A DNA stretch of 64,000 nt from Bifidobacterium canis (GTDB taxonomy: Bacteria > Actinomycetota > Actinomycetes > Actinomycetales > Bifidobacteriaceae): the NCBI RefSeq assembly GCF_009727065.1, contig NZ_WNLP01000002.1, positions 309,501-373,500 of the forward strand, read 5' to 3'. The notes under the pieces were generated by a model. It did no database searches, was not told the DNA's origin, and worked only from the letters and a program-made list of their open reading frames with translations. Below, piece by piece: positions 36,682 to 46,937 of the stretch. Every line of letters starts with the position of its first letter. Within the stretch, counting starts at the first letter, position 1. A program made the translations under genes and the position numbers.

Positions 36682-39646
36682 ATGGCTACCGGCAGCAAGC
36701 TCGTCATAGTGGAGTCTCCCGCCAAAGCAAAGAAGATCGGCGGGTATCTCGGAGACGGCTACACCGTTTTGGCGTCGGTCGGTCATATTCGCGACCTCGC
36801 CCAGCCGAGCCAGATCCCGGCTGCCGATAAAGCGAAATACGGCAAATTCGGCGTTGACGTTGACGACGGATTCAAGCCCTACTACATCGTGGACTCCGAA
36901 AAGAAGAAGACGGTATCTGAACTGCGCGCGGCACTGAAAAAGCCGACGAACTCTACCTCGCAACTGATGAGGATCGCGAAGGAGAGGCCATCGCCTGGCA
37001 CCTTGTGCAGACGCTCAAGCCGAAAGTGCCCGTGAAACGCATGGTGTTCCACGAGATCACACCGGAAGCGATCAAGGATTCGCTGAACCACACTCGCCAA
37101 GTCGACGACCACATGGTTGACGCGCAGGAGACCCGCCGCGTGCTCGACCGCTTGTATGGCTATGAGCTCTCGCCTGTGCTGTGGCGCAAGGTGGGCCCGG
37201 GACTTTCCGCAGGCCGCGTGCAGTCGGTCGCCACGCGCTTGATCGTTGAGCGCGAACGTGAACGCATGGCGTTCGTACGCGCCCCGTACTGGGACGTGCT
37301 CGCCACGCTGACCGCACAGAACGCGCTCGGCGACATGGAAGATTTCGATTCGCGCATGGTGGCGCTCGCCGGCCGTCGCTTGGCTGGCTCGAAGGATTTC
37401 AGCGACGATGGCACGTTGACCGCCGCCGCGAAGCGCGATGACGTTCAGCAACTGGGCGAGCAGGAGGCGAACGCGCTCGCCGACGCGTTGCGCGACGCTC
37501 GCTTCCGCGTGGCTTCGGTGGAGAAGAAGCCGTATCGCCGTCGCCCACAGCCGCCGTTCACCACCTCGACGTTGCAGCAGGCGGCTGGCAATAGGCTGGG
37601 CATGTCGTCACGCCAGACGATGCGCGCTGCGCAGAGCCTTTACGAAAACGGCTATATCACCTACATGCGTACCGATTCGGTGACGCTGAGCCAAGAGGCT
37701 ATCGCGGCTGCGCGCGATGCCGTTGCGCAGCATTTCGGCAAAGAATACTTATCGGAAAAACCGAAGCAATACGCGACGCGCACGGCTGGCGCGCAGGAAG
37801 CCCACGAGTGCATTCGACCGGCTGGCTCGCACTTCCGCGACCCGTCGCAGCTGGCAACGCTGCCGCCGGATCAGCTCAGGCTCTACACGCTCATCTGGCA
37901 GCGCACGCTCGCCTCGCAGATGGCGGACGCCACTGGTTCCACCGCCACCGCGCGCTTCACCGCGCAGGCCGGCAACTTCGGTGAGGCCACATTCCAGTCT
38001 TCCGGCACGGTTATTGAATTCCCCGGTTTCATGCGCGTTTCCGGTGACCGTGCTGCCGCGGCACACAAAAAGGCGACGATTCCGCGAACGCGAACTCTGC
38101 TTCGCTGCCGCCGCTGACCGAGGGGCAGGAGCTGCCGGCGAAATCCGTTGAGGCAGACGGCCACGAGACGCAGCCGCCGGCTCGCTACACCGAGGCTTCG
38201 CTCGTGAAGACGCTGGAGGCCAAGGAGATCGGCCGCCCGTCGACCTACGCGAGCATTATTTCGACGATTATTGACCGCGGCTATGTGTATGAGCGCGGTC
38301 GTGCGCTGATCCCCAGCTGGCTGGCGTTCGCAGTGACGAAACTGCTCGAGACGAAGTTCCCGAAATATGTGGATTACCAGTTCACCGCCGACATGGAGAA
38401 CGGACTCGACCAGATCGCTCACGGCCAGGAAACCGGCCGCGACTGGCTCACCCGCTTCTACTTCGGCTCCGGCGAAGGTGCTGCGCATTCCGCTGACGAA
38501 GCTCACGAAGGATTGCAACGCCAAGTCGCGCAGCTCGGTGAAATCGATGCCCGCGAGATCAACACGATTCCGATTGGCGACGGCATTCACGTGCGCGTCG
38601 GACGCTATGGCCCGTATTTGGAAGACACGAAGAACCTCGACGCCGAAGGCAACCCGAAGCATGCGTCGATTCCCGACACGGTGGCACCCGACGAGCTGAC
38701 CGTTGCCAAAGCACGCGAGCTCATCGAAGCCAACGCCGATGGCCCGCGAGTGCTCGGCACCGACCCCGCGACCGGCGGCACTGTGGAGCTGCGCAACGGT
38801 CGCTTCGGCCCGTACGTGGCGCTGGTGACTCCCGAATCCGCTGATCACGAGACTGCCGACGCGAAGAGCAAGGCGAAGAAGGGCGCTGAACCGCGCCCGA
38901 AGATGGCGTCGCTGTTCAAGTCGATGAGTCCAGACACGTTGACGCTCGATGACGCGCTGCGTTTGCTGAGCTTGCCGCGCACCGTGTGCACATACAGCGA
39001 AGTGGATCCGAAGACCGGCGAAACCGCCGACGTGACCGTGAGCGCCAGCAATGGGCGCTATGGCCCGTATTTGACGAAGACCCGTGTCGGCGGCGGCAGT
39101 GAAACCCGCTCGCTGCCCAACGAAGACGCTATTTTCACGATCGACGAGGCTGGCGCACAGGCATTGTTCGCACAGCCGAAGTATGGTCGCGGGCGTTCTG
39201 CGAAGCCGCCGCTGCGCACACTCGGTGCAGACCCGACTTCGAAGCGCGAAGTGACGATCAAAGAGGGCTTCTACGGCGCATACATAACCGACGGCGAAAC
39301 GAATCGTTCGCTGCCGAAGCAGTATGATCCGAAGACCATCTCTGCCGAAGATGCGTTCCGTCTGCTCGCTGAGAAGCGCGCGGCAGGGCCGTCCAAGCGT
39401 CGCGGTCGTAAGTCTTCGGCGAAGAGTGCGAAGAGCACTGCGCGCAAGACGAGCGCGAAGAAGTCAAGCACTGATGCGGCGCGCGATAAGCGCCGTAAGC
39501 AGGTGCGCGAACTCGCCGACAAAGGCTGGGCAAACTCGCGCATCGCGAAGGAGATCGGCTCTTCCGCGGCCACTGTGAAGGCAGATATTGAATATATGAC
39601 CGCGCACGACGGCTACACGCGCCCGCCGGTCACGCCAGCGCGCTAA
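36682..39646 (+). CDS. topA: DNA topoisomerase I (two frameshifts, near 36939 and 38069)
   Basis: Type IA topoisomerase relaxing negative supercoils, about 988 residues after repair. The Toprim domain opens the protein (KLVIVESPAKAKKIGGYLG) and contains DELYLATDEDREGEAIAWHL. The catalytic tyrosine, about residue 328, is in NGYITYMRTDSVTLS; GLSAGRVQSVATRLI and HECIRPAG are also typical. Four C-terminal repeats carry GRYGPY or similar (VRVGRYGPYLE, RNGRFGPYVAL, SNGRYGPYLTK, GFYGAYITD) as in actinobacteria, then a Lys/Ser-rich tail and a small helix-turn-helix-like end. The frame breaks in AAAAA 36937-36941 and AAAAA 38067-38071; one added A at each restores the protein, so sequencing deletions are likely. 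Confidence 0.93.
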
Positions 39647-39649
39647 CCA

Positions 39650-39677
39650 CTTTCGACCGATATATATTGGTCGAAAG
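39650..39677. repeat. Palindrome with GACC/GGTC arms between topA and tmk
   Basis: Nine-base perfect arms CTTTCGACC (39650-39658) and GGTCGAAAG (39669-39677) around GATATATATT. It is the best-formed member of a family also seen at 1036-1056, 28876-28900, 46509-46532 and 60027-60050. Confidence 0.6.
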
Positions 39678-39749
39678 AAAATAGCCAGCGCGCAGGTAGC
39701 CAGATAACGCAGCATATATCTGCGAATACATGCAACTGAACGAGGAACT

Positions 39750-40367
39750 ATGAGCGACGGAGTGTTCATCTCATTCGAAGGAGTCGACGGCGCCGGCAAA
39801 ACCACGCAAGTGGAGCGCCTCGCTCAGTTTTGGCAAGAGCGCGGGCGCGAAGTTGTCGTGACGCGCGAGCCGGGCGGCACTTCGCTGGGCAAGCGAATCC
39901 GCGAACTTCTGCTCGCAGACCCGAACGAGACGATCACTCCGCGCGCCGAAGCGCTGCTGTTCGCGGCGGATCGCGCGCAGCACGTCGAGCAGATCATTCG
40001 CCCGGCATTGGAACGCGGCGCAATCGTCATAACCGACCGCTATCTCGACTCGTCGCTCGCGTATCAATCCGGCGGTCGCGAACTGACCGCCGACGACGTG
40101 AAACATTTGAGCATGTGGGCCACGAACTCGCTGCTACCGCGCCGCACATATCTGCTTGACATCGATCCGCGCGTCTCGCACGCGCGACTCACACACGAAG
40201 AAGATCGCATGGAATCTGCCGGAGAAAATTTCCAGCAGCGCACGCGTCGCGCGTTTCTTCAGCTGGCAGAAGCGGATCCAGAGCGTTTTCTCGTGATCGA
40301 TGCAACGCAAACAGCCGACGCCATCGGCGAGTTGATTTGCGCAGACAGCGCGAATCTGGTTGAGTGA
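39750..40367 (+). CDS. tmk: Thymidylate kinase
   Basis: A 205-residue kinase making dTDP from dTMP. P-loop [16 protein letters not shown] (about 9-24), the DR motif [18 protein letters not shown], substrate site [19 protein letters not shown] and a LID-like region around [13 protein letters not shown] 39750. holB follows after 6 bases; the tmk-holB order is conserved in many bacteria and topA-tmk-holB in actinobacteria. Confidence 0.95.
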   Translation: MSDGVFISFEGVDGAGKTTQVERLAQFWQERGREVVVTREPGGTSLGKRIRELLLADPNETITPRAEALLFAADRAQHVEQIIRPALERGAIVITDRYLDSSLAYQSGGRELTADDVKHLSMWATNSLLPRRTYLLDIDPRVSHARLTHEEDRMESAGENFQQRTRRAFLQLAEADPERFLVIDATQTADAIGELICADSANLVE

Positions 40368-40373
40368 AGCGCT

Positions 40374-41684
40374 ATGAGTGTGTGGGATTCGATCGTAGGT
40401 CAGCAGCAAGTCGTTGACCAGCTCACAGCCGTGAGCACAGGCGACGCGCGAGGAATCGCGCAGTCGTGGCTTATCTGCGGGCCTGCCGGGTCGGGCACCA
40501 CGCAGGTCGCGCGCGCGTTCGCCGCCGCGCTCGAAAGCCCGGATCATGGACTCTCTGACACCCCTACGAAAACGAGCGCGCAGATTCTTGCCGGCCGTTT
40601 TCCCGACGTAGTCACTTTGCGCACCGACAAGGTGACGATCGGCATCGACGAAGTGCGCGAACTCGTCACATTATCTGAGCAGATGCCGAGCACCGCGCCA
40701 TGGCGAATCATCATCATCGAGAACACCGAGCGTATGCTTGAGCGCACGACGAACGTGCTGCTCAAAGAGATCGAAGAGCCGTCGCCGCACACGATCTGGC
40801 TGCTGTGTGCTCCGAGCGCGCAAGATGTTCTGCCGACCATTCGCTCGCGCACGCGACTCGTCACGCTCGGTGTGCCGCAACCCGAGCAGATCGCGCAATA
40901 TCTCGAAGAACACGTGACGGTGGAGGAGACTGCGGATACTCGCAGCAGTGCCGCAGCGCGCAAAACCGGCGCGCGCAAAAGCTCCGCGCGGCAGAGTAAG
41001 AACGGCAACAACACCGCTGAGAAGACTGCGCAGTCTGCTTCTGCTGCGCCTGCCACAGCGCCGCGTCCGGTGACTCATGAGGTTGCCGCGCGCATCGCCC
41101 GCCTGTGCGAGGGAGATCTCAACGTCGCTCGACTCTATGCGCAATATCCGTCGGTGCTCAAAGACAGGGACCGGCTCGTCGCGAATATCGTGACGATGCG
41201 ACGCGCTTCGCAAGCGGTCATTTTCGCCGGGCAACTCTACGGCAGCGCGCAATCCCAAGCACAGGATCGCGCGGAACGCGCCGCGGACGAGCGGCAGCAG
41301 GAGTTCCGCACGCTCAACGGACTGTCGGCAGACGAGCCGATGCCCTCCGAACTGCGCCGCGCATATGTGGCGCTGGGTAAGAAAGACGATATCAAGCGGC
41401 AGGCCACGCGACTGACCCGCGACGTGCTCGAGCGCGCGTTCACTACGATTTCGAGTATTTACCGCGACGTCGCCGTGTTCCAGAACGACGCGGAGGAATC
41501 GGTGGGTCTCATCAATCTCGAGAACCGCAACGAAATAGCCGAACTCTCTACTGCGCTCACGCGCGAGCAAACCGTGGCGCGTCTCGACGCCGTGGCTGAA
41601 GCGCGCCGCCGCATCGCAGGCAACGGCAACGCTCTGCTCGACGTAGAAGCGTTGTTCTGCGCGCTGCTGCCCGCCTCCGCGTAA
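40374..41684 (+). CDS. holB: DNA polymerase III subunit delta'
   Basis: A 436-residue clamp-loader subunit. The AAA+ fold has a degenerate P-loop, CGPAGSGTTQVARAFA, with threonine for the lysine, as expected for a non-ATP-binding delta'. VRELVTLSEQMPSTAPWRII, IIENTERMLERTTNVLLKEI and TIWLLCAPSAQDVLPTIRSR follow. An Ala/Ser/Lys-rich insertion at about 185-225 separates the ATPase-like domain from the C-terminal helical domain. ATG 40374 lies 6 bases after the tmk stop. Confidence 0.93.
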   Translation: MSVWDSIVGQQQVVDQLTAVSTGDARGIAQSWLICGPAGSGTTQVARAFAAALESPDHGLSDTPTKTSAQILAGRFPDVVTLRTDKVTIGIDEVRELVTLSEQMPSTAPWRIIIIENTERMLERTTNVLLKEIEEPSPHTIWLLCAPSAQDVLPTIRSRTRLVTLGVPQPEQIAQYLEEHVTVEETADTRSSAAARKTGARKSSARQSKNGNNTAEKTAQSASAAPATAPRPVTHEVAARIARLCEGDLNVARLYAQYPSVLKDRDRLVANIVTMRRASQAVIFAGQLYGSAQSQAQDRAERAADERQQEFRTLNGLSADEPMPSELRRAYVALGKKDDIKRQATRLTRDVLERAFTTISSIYRDVAVFQNDAEESVGLINLENRNEIAELSTALTREQTVARLDAVAEARRRIAGNGNALLDVEALFCALLPASA

Positions 41685-41736
41685 GTTACGTGAGAACATG
41701 GCGCACTTGCGCGGCGAACTGAGAGATACTGGAAGC

Positions 41737-42291
41737 ATGTTAGTTTCCGCAGATTTCACCACAGTTCCCGAGCAGTATGCAAAGAACGCGCCGGAAGACG
41801 CGCGCGTCGAAGGCATTCCCTGCATTTCATTCCCGTTCTACATCGACCGTCTCAATCCGCAGGCGAAATACCTGCACTGGGAGTTCAGCGATCCCGACTC
41901 GATTCCGGTGTGCGGATTCGAGTGGATTCACTGGACGGTCGCCAATCTGCCGGTCGACGCGATCATGTTCGACCCGAGCGACTCGCACGCGCTCTCGATT
42001 CCCGCGGATTTCTCGCGCTCGCTGCCTGCGATGATTCCCGAGGCTCTGCAAGGGCGCAACTCGTCGGCGTCGAAGTTCGTGGGGCGCAGCACGAATCCCG
42101 CGCTGATCTCCCGCTACAACGGGCCTCAGCCGCCAGACAAAGATCACCAGTACGTGCTGCAAGTGTGGGGTACTGCCGAGCCGCTCGACGGTTTGGAGCA
42201 AGGCTTCTGGCTCAACGAGATGCTGCACTCGCTCGAACGCTCGCATAGTGTGTGTGACGGCGGCGGCATGACAGTCATCGGCAAAGCCTGA
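41737..42291 (+). CDS. YbhB/YbcL family (PEBP, Raf-kinase-inhibitor-like) protein
   Basis: A 184-residue protein of the phosphatidylethanolamine-binding-like superfamily. The core shows CGFEWIHWTVANLPVDAI (typical xHWxxxNIP), NPALISRYNGPQPPDKDHQY (conserved YxGPxPP) and VLQVWGTAEPLDGLEQGFWL. Its bacterial role is not established. The start is ATG 41737 behind GGAAG; the longer in-frame GTG/ATG near 41698 is less likely. It is followed by a strong palindrome. Confidence 0.85.
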   Translation: MLVSADFTTVPEQYAKNAPEDARVEGIPCISFPFYIDRLNPQAKYLHWEFSDPDSIPVCGFEWIHWTVANLPVDAIMFDPSDSHALSIPADFSRSLPAMIPEALQGRNSSASKFVGRSTNPALISRYNGPQPPDKDHQYVLQVWGTAEPLDGLEQGFWLNEMLHSLERSHSVCDGGGMTVIGKA

Positions 42292-42322
42292 CGGTTCGTC
42301 GCATACCAGCTCCCGGATTGAT

Positions 42323-42370
42323 GCGAGCGCCAGTGAACGTTCACTGGCGCTCGCCGCTGTTTGCAGCGGC
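42323..42370 (+). terminator. Double hairpin after the YbhB-like gene
   Basis: A perfect 32-bp palindrome (42323-42354, arm sequence GCGAGCGCCAGTGAAC) is followed at once by a second hairpin CCGCTG-TTTG-CAGCGG (about 42355-42370). No T-tract, so a bidirectional or Rho-assisted stop is likely. Confidence 0.6.
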
Positions 42371-42775
42371 ATCTCAGGAAAAGCTGATTGCGTGGCCCGA
42401 ATGTCGGCGCGGACGTATTTCTCTTACGAGGAGACATTACTGAGCATATACACGCATATGAGTGGCGGTTTTCAACGTTTTTTGCCGATTGTACTTGCCG
42501 GATGACCGCATAATGTCTCCTTGTAAGCGAAGTACCACCGCACCGGTACCCGAAGCGCAAGCAAAGAGTCATCTCCATTCTCAGCGGGTTCTCAGCGGGG
42601 CGAAACCGGGCGCCGCCGATAACCACATCATGGCTCAAAGCGAACGCGTGCGCAGCCGATGTTCTACAGTATGCAACGGTATGCATAATCGCGCGCCACA
42701 TATTTGGCCGCACCTGCAGGAGACGGTTGCGGCGCAGAGCGCACGTAATGCTGACATTTGATATTGAGGAGTACT
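42371..42775. other. Intergenic region upstream of the C69 dipeptidase
   Basis: About 400 bases without a gene. It contains a 16-base inverted repeat with one mismatch: 42424-42439 (core AGGAGACATTA) and 42511-42526 (core TAATGTCTCCT), 71 bases apart. GAGGAG before ATG 42776 is the dipeptidase ribosome-binding site. Confidence 0.5.
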
Positions 42776-44380
42776 ATGAGCTGCACTACGATTCTGGTGG
42801 GTAAAGACGCCAGCTATGACGGGTCGACGATCATCGCGCGTAACGAAGACAGCGCGAACGGCGAGTTCGATCCCAAGCGTTTCGTCATCGTTCACCCTGA
42901 AGACCAGCCGCGCACATACACGAGCGTCATCTCTCATGTGACTGTTGAGCTGCCGGACAATCCACTGCAATATTCCGCCGTGCCGAACGCGGACCTGAAG
43001 CAGGGCCAGTGGGCGGAAGCCGGCGTCAACGAAGCGAACGTGGCGATGAGCGCCACCGAAACGCTCACGACGAACGAGCGTGTGCTCGGCGCGGATCCGT
43101 TTGTCGAATACGTTCCGGCGGTTGGCAAGGAGGGCGACGCCGACTATGTGCCCGCCCGCGCAGGCGGCATTGGCGAAGAGGATTTCGTCACACTCGTGCT
43201 GCCATACATTCGCACTGCACGCGAAGGCGTGGAGCGTTTGGGTGCACTGCTCGAGGAATACGGCACTTATGAGATGAACGGCGTCGCGTTCTCCGACGTC
43301 GACGAGATCTGGTGGCTGGAAACCGTTGGCGGCCACCACTGGATCGCCCGCCGCGTGCCAGACGACTCCTATGTGACGATGCCGAACCAGCTCGGCATCG
43401 ACGAGTTCGATCTCGAAGACGCGCTCGGCGAGCAGAATGACTGCATGTGCTCCGCCGATTTGATGGAGTTCATCGAGAACAATCACCTGGACTTGGCGGT
43501 CGAAGACATCAGCGCATTCGACCCGCGCGACGCGTTCGGCTCGCACAGCGACGCCGACCATGTGTATAACACCCCGCGCGCTTGGTTCATGCAGCGCTTC
43601 TTCAACCCGCTCGACGAAGTGTGGGATGGCCCTGACGCCGACCACAAGCCGACGAGTGACGATATTCCGTGGGCTCGCCAGGCAGATCGCAAGATCACGA
43701 TCGAAGACGTCAAGTATGTGCTGAGCTCTCATTATCAAGGCACGCCGTATGATCCGTACGGCACGCTCGGCACCGACGAGACGCGTCACCTGTTCCGCCC
43801 GATCGGCATCAACCGTCAGAACCATCTGGCGGTCATGCAGATCCGCCCGTACCGCCCGCAGGTAGACCGCGCGGTGCAGTGGCTCTCGTTCGGTTCGAAT
43901 CCATTCAACGCGCTCGTGCCGTTCTTCCCGAACGTCAACGACACCCCGGCATATCTGCGTGACACGACCACGCGCGTGACCACCGAGAATCTGTATTGGG
44001 AGAACCGCATCATCGCCGTGATGTGCGACGCGCAGTTCGCGCTCACCGCCAACGATGTGGAGCGCTACCAGCAGCGCATGGGATCGTTTGCGAACCAGCT
44101 CGTCGCACAGACCGACGCGCAGATCGACGAACTCGTCGGTACGATGGAAGTTCCCGAGTCGGATGACGACATGCTAGGCGAGACCTCCACCGATGTGCAG
44201 CCGATGGAACCGGAGGAAATCATCGCCACCGTTCGTAATGAAGCTGCGCGCGAGATTCTCGGCAACGCGAACGAGCGCATGGCTACGACGCTGAAGTCCG
44301 CTACCGACCGCCTGCTCGACTCGGTGCTCTACACCGCGAGCATGCACATGAAGAACGGTTTCAATCGTTCCGATAACTGA
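42776..44380 (+). CDS. pepD: C69-family dipeptidase
   Basis: A 534-residue Ntn-hydrolase dipeptidase. The catalytic nucleophile is Cys3 in MSCTTILVGKDASYDGST, so the enzyme starts essentially at its active residue without a signal peptide and acts in the cytosol. TIIARNEDSANGEFDPKRFV, GVNEANVAMSATETL and EIWWLETVGGHHWIARRVPD are family signatures. It releases amino acids from imported peptides. ATG 42776 with GAGGAG upstream is chosen over the in-frame ATG 42758. Two hairpins follow the gene. Confidence 0.93.
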   Translation: MSCTTILVGKDASYDGSTIIARNEDSANGEFDPKRFVIVHPEDQPRTYTSVISHVTVELPDNPLQYSAVPNADLKQGQWAEAGVNEANVAMSATETLTTNERVLGADPFVEYVPAVGKEGDADYVPARAGGIGEEDFVTLVLPYIRTAREGVERLGALLEEYGTYEMNGVAFSDVDEIWWLETVGGHHWIARRVPDDSYVTMPNQLGIDEFDLEDALGEQNDCMCSADLMEFIENNHLDLAVEDISAFDPRDAFGSHSDADHVYNTPRAWFMQRFFNPLDEVWDGPDADHKPTSDDIPWARQADRKITIEDVKYVLSSHYQGTPYDPYGTLGTDETRHLFRPIGINRQNHLAVMQIRPYRPQVDRAVQWLSFGSNPFNALVPFFPNVNDTPAYLRDTTTRVTTENLYWENRIIAVMCDAQFALTANDVERYQQRMGSFANQLVAQTDAQIDELVGTMEVPESDDDMLGETSTDVQPMEPEEIIATVRNEAAREILGNANERMATTLKSATDRLLDSVLYTASMHMKNGFNRSDN

Positions 44381-44419
44381 GCGATCAACTGATTATTTGA
44401 TTGACTGATTAGTTGTGCT

Positions 44420-44453
44420 GCGTGCCGCCGTGAGCGTGCGCTCGGCGGCACGC
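44420..44453 (+). terminator. First hairpin after the dipeptidase gene
   Basis: Eleven-base arms GCGTGCCGCCG and CGGCGGCACGC around a 12-base loop, no T-tract. Confidence 0.6.
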
Positions 44454-44482
44454 AGAACTATTTAGCACGGTCAGTATGCGAA

Positions 44483-44510
44483 GGGCTTGCCAGACTTGGC
44501 AAGCCCTTTT
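44483..44510 (+). terminator. Second terminator after the dipeptidase gene
   Basis: Perfect ten-base arms GGGCTTGCCA and TGGCAAGCCC, loop GACT, then TTTT. Confidence 0.85.
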
Positions 44511-44544
44511 GCTATGCCCCGTAGCAGGTGAAACTATGCGATTC

Positions 44545-44705
44545 TATGCAAATCATGCAATACGACCTATGCAAATCAGTAAGTACAGGTTATGCAAATC
44601 GTACAGTAGAACTTATGTAAATCAGTAAGTACGATCTATGTAATTCGTACAATACAAGTTATGTAAATCATACAGTAGAGTTTATGTAAATCGTACATTA
44701 TGAGT
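44545..44705. repeat. Seven-copy 23-bp tandem repeat upstream of fhs
   Basis: Units begin at 44545, 44568, 44591, 44614, 44637, 44660 and 44683, exactly 23 bases apart. Each begins TATGCAAATC or TATGTAAATC (TATGTAATTC once), continues with RTACARTA or AGTAAGTA and ends in a variable 5-6 bases. A degenerate start (CTATGCGATTC) precedes unit 1. The array ends 149 bases before the fhs start. The look is that of plasmid-type iterons or a multi-site operator. Confidence 0.9.
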
Positions 44706-44853
44706 CTCAAACACTTGAAAATACAAGGTTTCTGGAGAGCAGCTTACAGTGTGCATAGGGGCGCTGAACTGTTCGCACAATGACACGATTTACATTCGCA
44801 TGTTGAGATGCTGATATGTTGAGAGAGCAACATAGTCGCGGAAAGGACGTGGA

Positions 44854-46370
44854 GTGAGCGCAATCGAGAATTTCACCAAACCATACGGATTGGTAGACAA
44901 GATCGACGCATTCGGATATCTGGATTATCTCAAGAACAACCCCGACGCACCTCGCAAACACGGCAAGGTCGTGCTGGTCACTGCAGATACGCCGCTCAAG
45001 GCATCACGTGGCGAGGGCAAAACGACGACGACGATCGCGCTCATCGACGCGCTTAACGCACGTGGCATCGACGCTGCCGCCGTGCTTCGTCAGCCGAGCA
45101 TGGGCATCACCGCGGCTGGCTCGAAGGGTGGCGCGTCCGGTGGTGGCAAGGCTTCACTCACGCATCCCGAGCTCATCGACTGGGGTCTGTGCGGCGAAAT
45201 GGGCTCGATCGAGGCCGCCCAGAACCTGCTCGTCTCGTTTGCAGAGAAGGCGATCGACGATGGCTTGCTCGACACCGTGCTCGTTCCACGCGTTTCCGAA
45301 GTGCCGTCGCGCTCGCTGCGCGCAGTGACCGTTGACCGCGGCAAGGGCAACGTGCCTGAGCGCGTGGTGCTGACGCCGACCTGCGAACTCATGCAGATCG
45401 TCGTGCTCTCCCGCTCGATGGACGAGATCGCCGATCGCGTGGCGAAGATGATCGCCGGCACGAAAGACGGCAAGCCGGTCACGTTCGGCGAGTTCATTGA
45501 CTTGTGGCGCATCACGAACATTCTGGCTGATGCGGTGAAACCTGCGAAGACCGAGACGGTGAACGGCTCGCCGGTGTATGTGCACGGAGGTCCGTTCGCC
45601 AACGTGTCGATCGGCATTCCGACGCTCGTCTCCGTTGAGATGGCATGCGCGCTGCACGACGTGGTGATCGTCGAGGCTGGCTATGGCGCTGACGCAGGCG
45701 CGCAGAAGTGGCTCGACATCGCTTGCCGCGAGTATGGCGCACAGTGGCCGAGCGCCGCCGTCGTGGTGACGCGCGCGACCACCTGGCGTGACGATCCGGC
45801 TCTGCAGTGGCGCTACCCGTTCACGTGGAACGCTTGGAAGGGCTTGGCATTCCAACGTTCCCGCTGATCAATCTGTGGGACGGCGAAGACGAACTCGTTC
45901 CCGCACTGCGCGAGACTGCCGCCGAGCTCGGCTTCCGCGAGCCGATCGTCGGCAACCTGTTCCGCGACGGCGGTGACGCACTGGTGCCGCAACTCGACGC
46001 GTTCGCCGATGCCGTGAATGCTGAGGGCGTGCCTGAGCAGGCGGTGAGCTTGAAGGGCAAGTCGCTGCGCGAGAAGATTGAGTGGGTGTGCGAGAACGCA
46101 TACGGCGTTCCTGCTGATCGCGTGGTGAAGAAAGACGGCTTCGACGAATCGCTGGCTTCCGCACAGCGCTTGGCGAGCGACGCCGGCATCGCGTTCGATG
46201 ATCTCGCACTGGTGGCTGTGAAGTCTCCGGCGACGATGACCGACAACGATTCCGCTCCCGCCGACGAGCGCACTGTAACGCTTAAGAAAGTTGAAGTGCA
46301 CGCTGGCGCTGGCTTGGTGCATGTGAATCTCACGACCTCACTGACCACGCCAATGCCGAAGATCGTCTGA
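44854..46370 (+). CDS. fhs: Formate-tetrahydrofolate ligase (frameshift near 45817)
   Basis: About 506 residues after repair. It makes 10-formyl-THF from formate, ATP and THF, linking formate from pyruvate formate-lyase to purine synthesis. The ATP site is TPLKASRGEGKTTTTIALID (about 46-65). RQPSMGITAAGSKGGASGGG, DWGLCGEMGSIEAAQNL and GPFANVSIGIPT are family features. It is shorter than the usual 550-560 residues. The frame breaks in CCC 45816-45818; one added C gives PVHVERLEGLGIPTFPLINL and restores the C-terminal third. GTG 44854 lies behind GGAAAGGACG. A 23-bp repeat array lies upstream and could regulate it. Confidence 0.9.
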
Positions 46371-46427
46371 TCCGGCAAACAAACTATCTTCTAGCCGCAG
46401 ACTCGCGCGAGTTCTGAGGCCGGCTGA

Positions 46428-46466
46428 GCCCCGCAAACCGCTGAATAGCTGGTTTGCGGGGCTTTT
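46428..46466 (+). terminator. Terminator of fhs
   Basis: Perfect 12-base arms GCCCCGCAAACC (46428-46439) and GGTTTGCGGGGC (46451-46462), then TTTT. Confidence 0.88.
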
Positions 46467-46476
46467 GCATACTTCC

Positions 46477-46574
46477 GACCAATATATGAGTTACAAAGAG
46501 GTTATTTCGCGACCGATCTATATAGAGGTCGCAAATATCTGCATTGCGATTCATATATAACTCATATATTGGTC
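46477..46574. repeat. Nested palindromes between fhs and the first surface-protein gene
   Basis: Outer perfect 17-base arms GACCAATATATGAGTTA (46477-46493) and TAACTCATATATTGGTC (46558-46574) enclose an inner palindrome GCGACC (46509-46514), centre GATCTATATAGA, GGTCGC (46527-46532). The same GACC/GGTC arms around TA-rich centres recur elsewhere in the window. The remaining bases to 46937 are AT-rich and should hold the promoter of the surface-protein gene. Confidence 0.75.
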
Positions 46575-46937
46575 ATAAAATAAATCTGTACGGTCAAGTA
46601 ATGGGCTGATTGAGTCCATATGGCGAGATAGATTGCAGTGTCGATTCCGCTCAAGGAACTCATGGCAAACGGTCACAAAGATGTGCAGAAACCGTGAAAT
46701 ATCAGATAATTAACAAGATATTTACGTGCAGTCACAGATTCGTTGAACGAAAAACTAACACAAGAAATGTTACTTTTGGCTTTCACAATTTCTCTACAAG
46801 AGTAGAATCGAGCTTAACCGCTTAACTTACAGCTGAATGTGACACGTGGTTGTGTTACTCGTGATGTCGACTTCGGGTGGAGAACTGCAAGTTGCGGTGA
46901 AGAGAGAAGAGCTGGAAGATCGACGGACGGAGTAGTC

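Noticed and set aside
36682..39646. Three separate genes or a topA pseudogene
   Set aside because: The three frames join seamlessly into topoisomerase I once one A is added at each of two A-runs; the gene is essential.
42462..42761. 99-codon plus-strand open frame before the dipeptidase
   Set aside because: No ribosome-binding site, no similarity, unusual composition, and it runs into the dipeptidase leader with its GAGGAG site.
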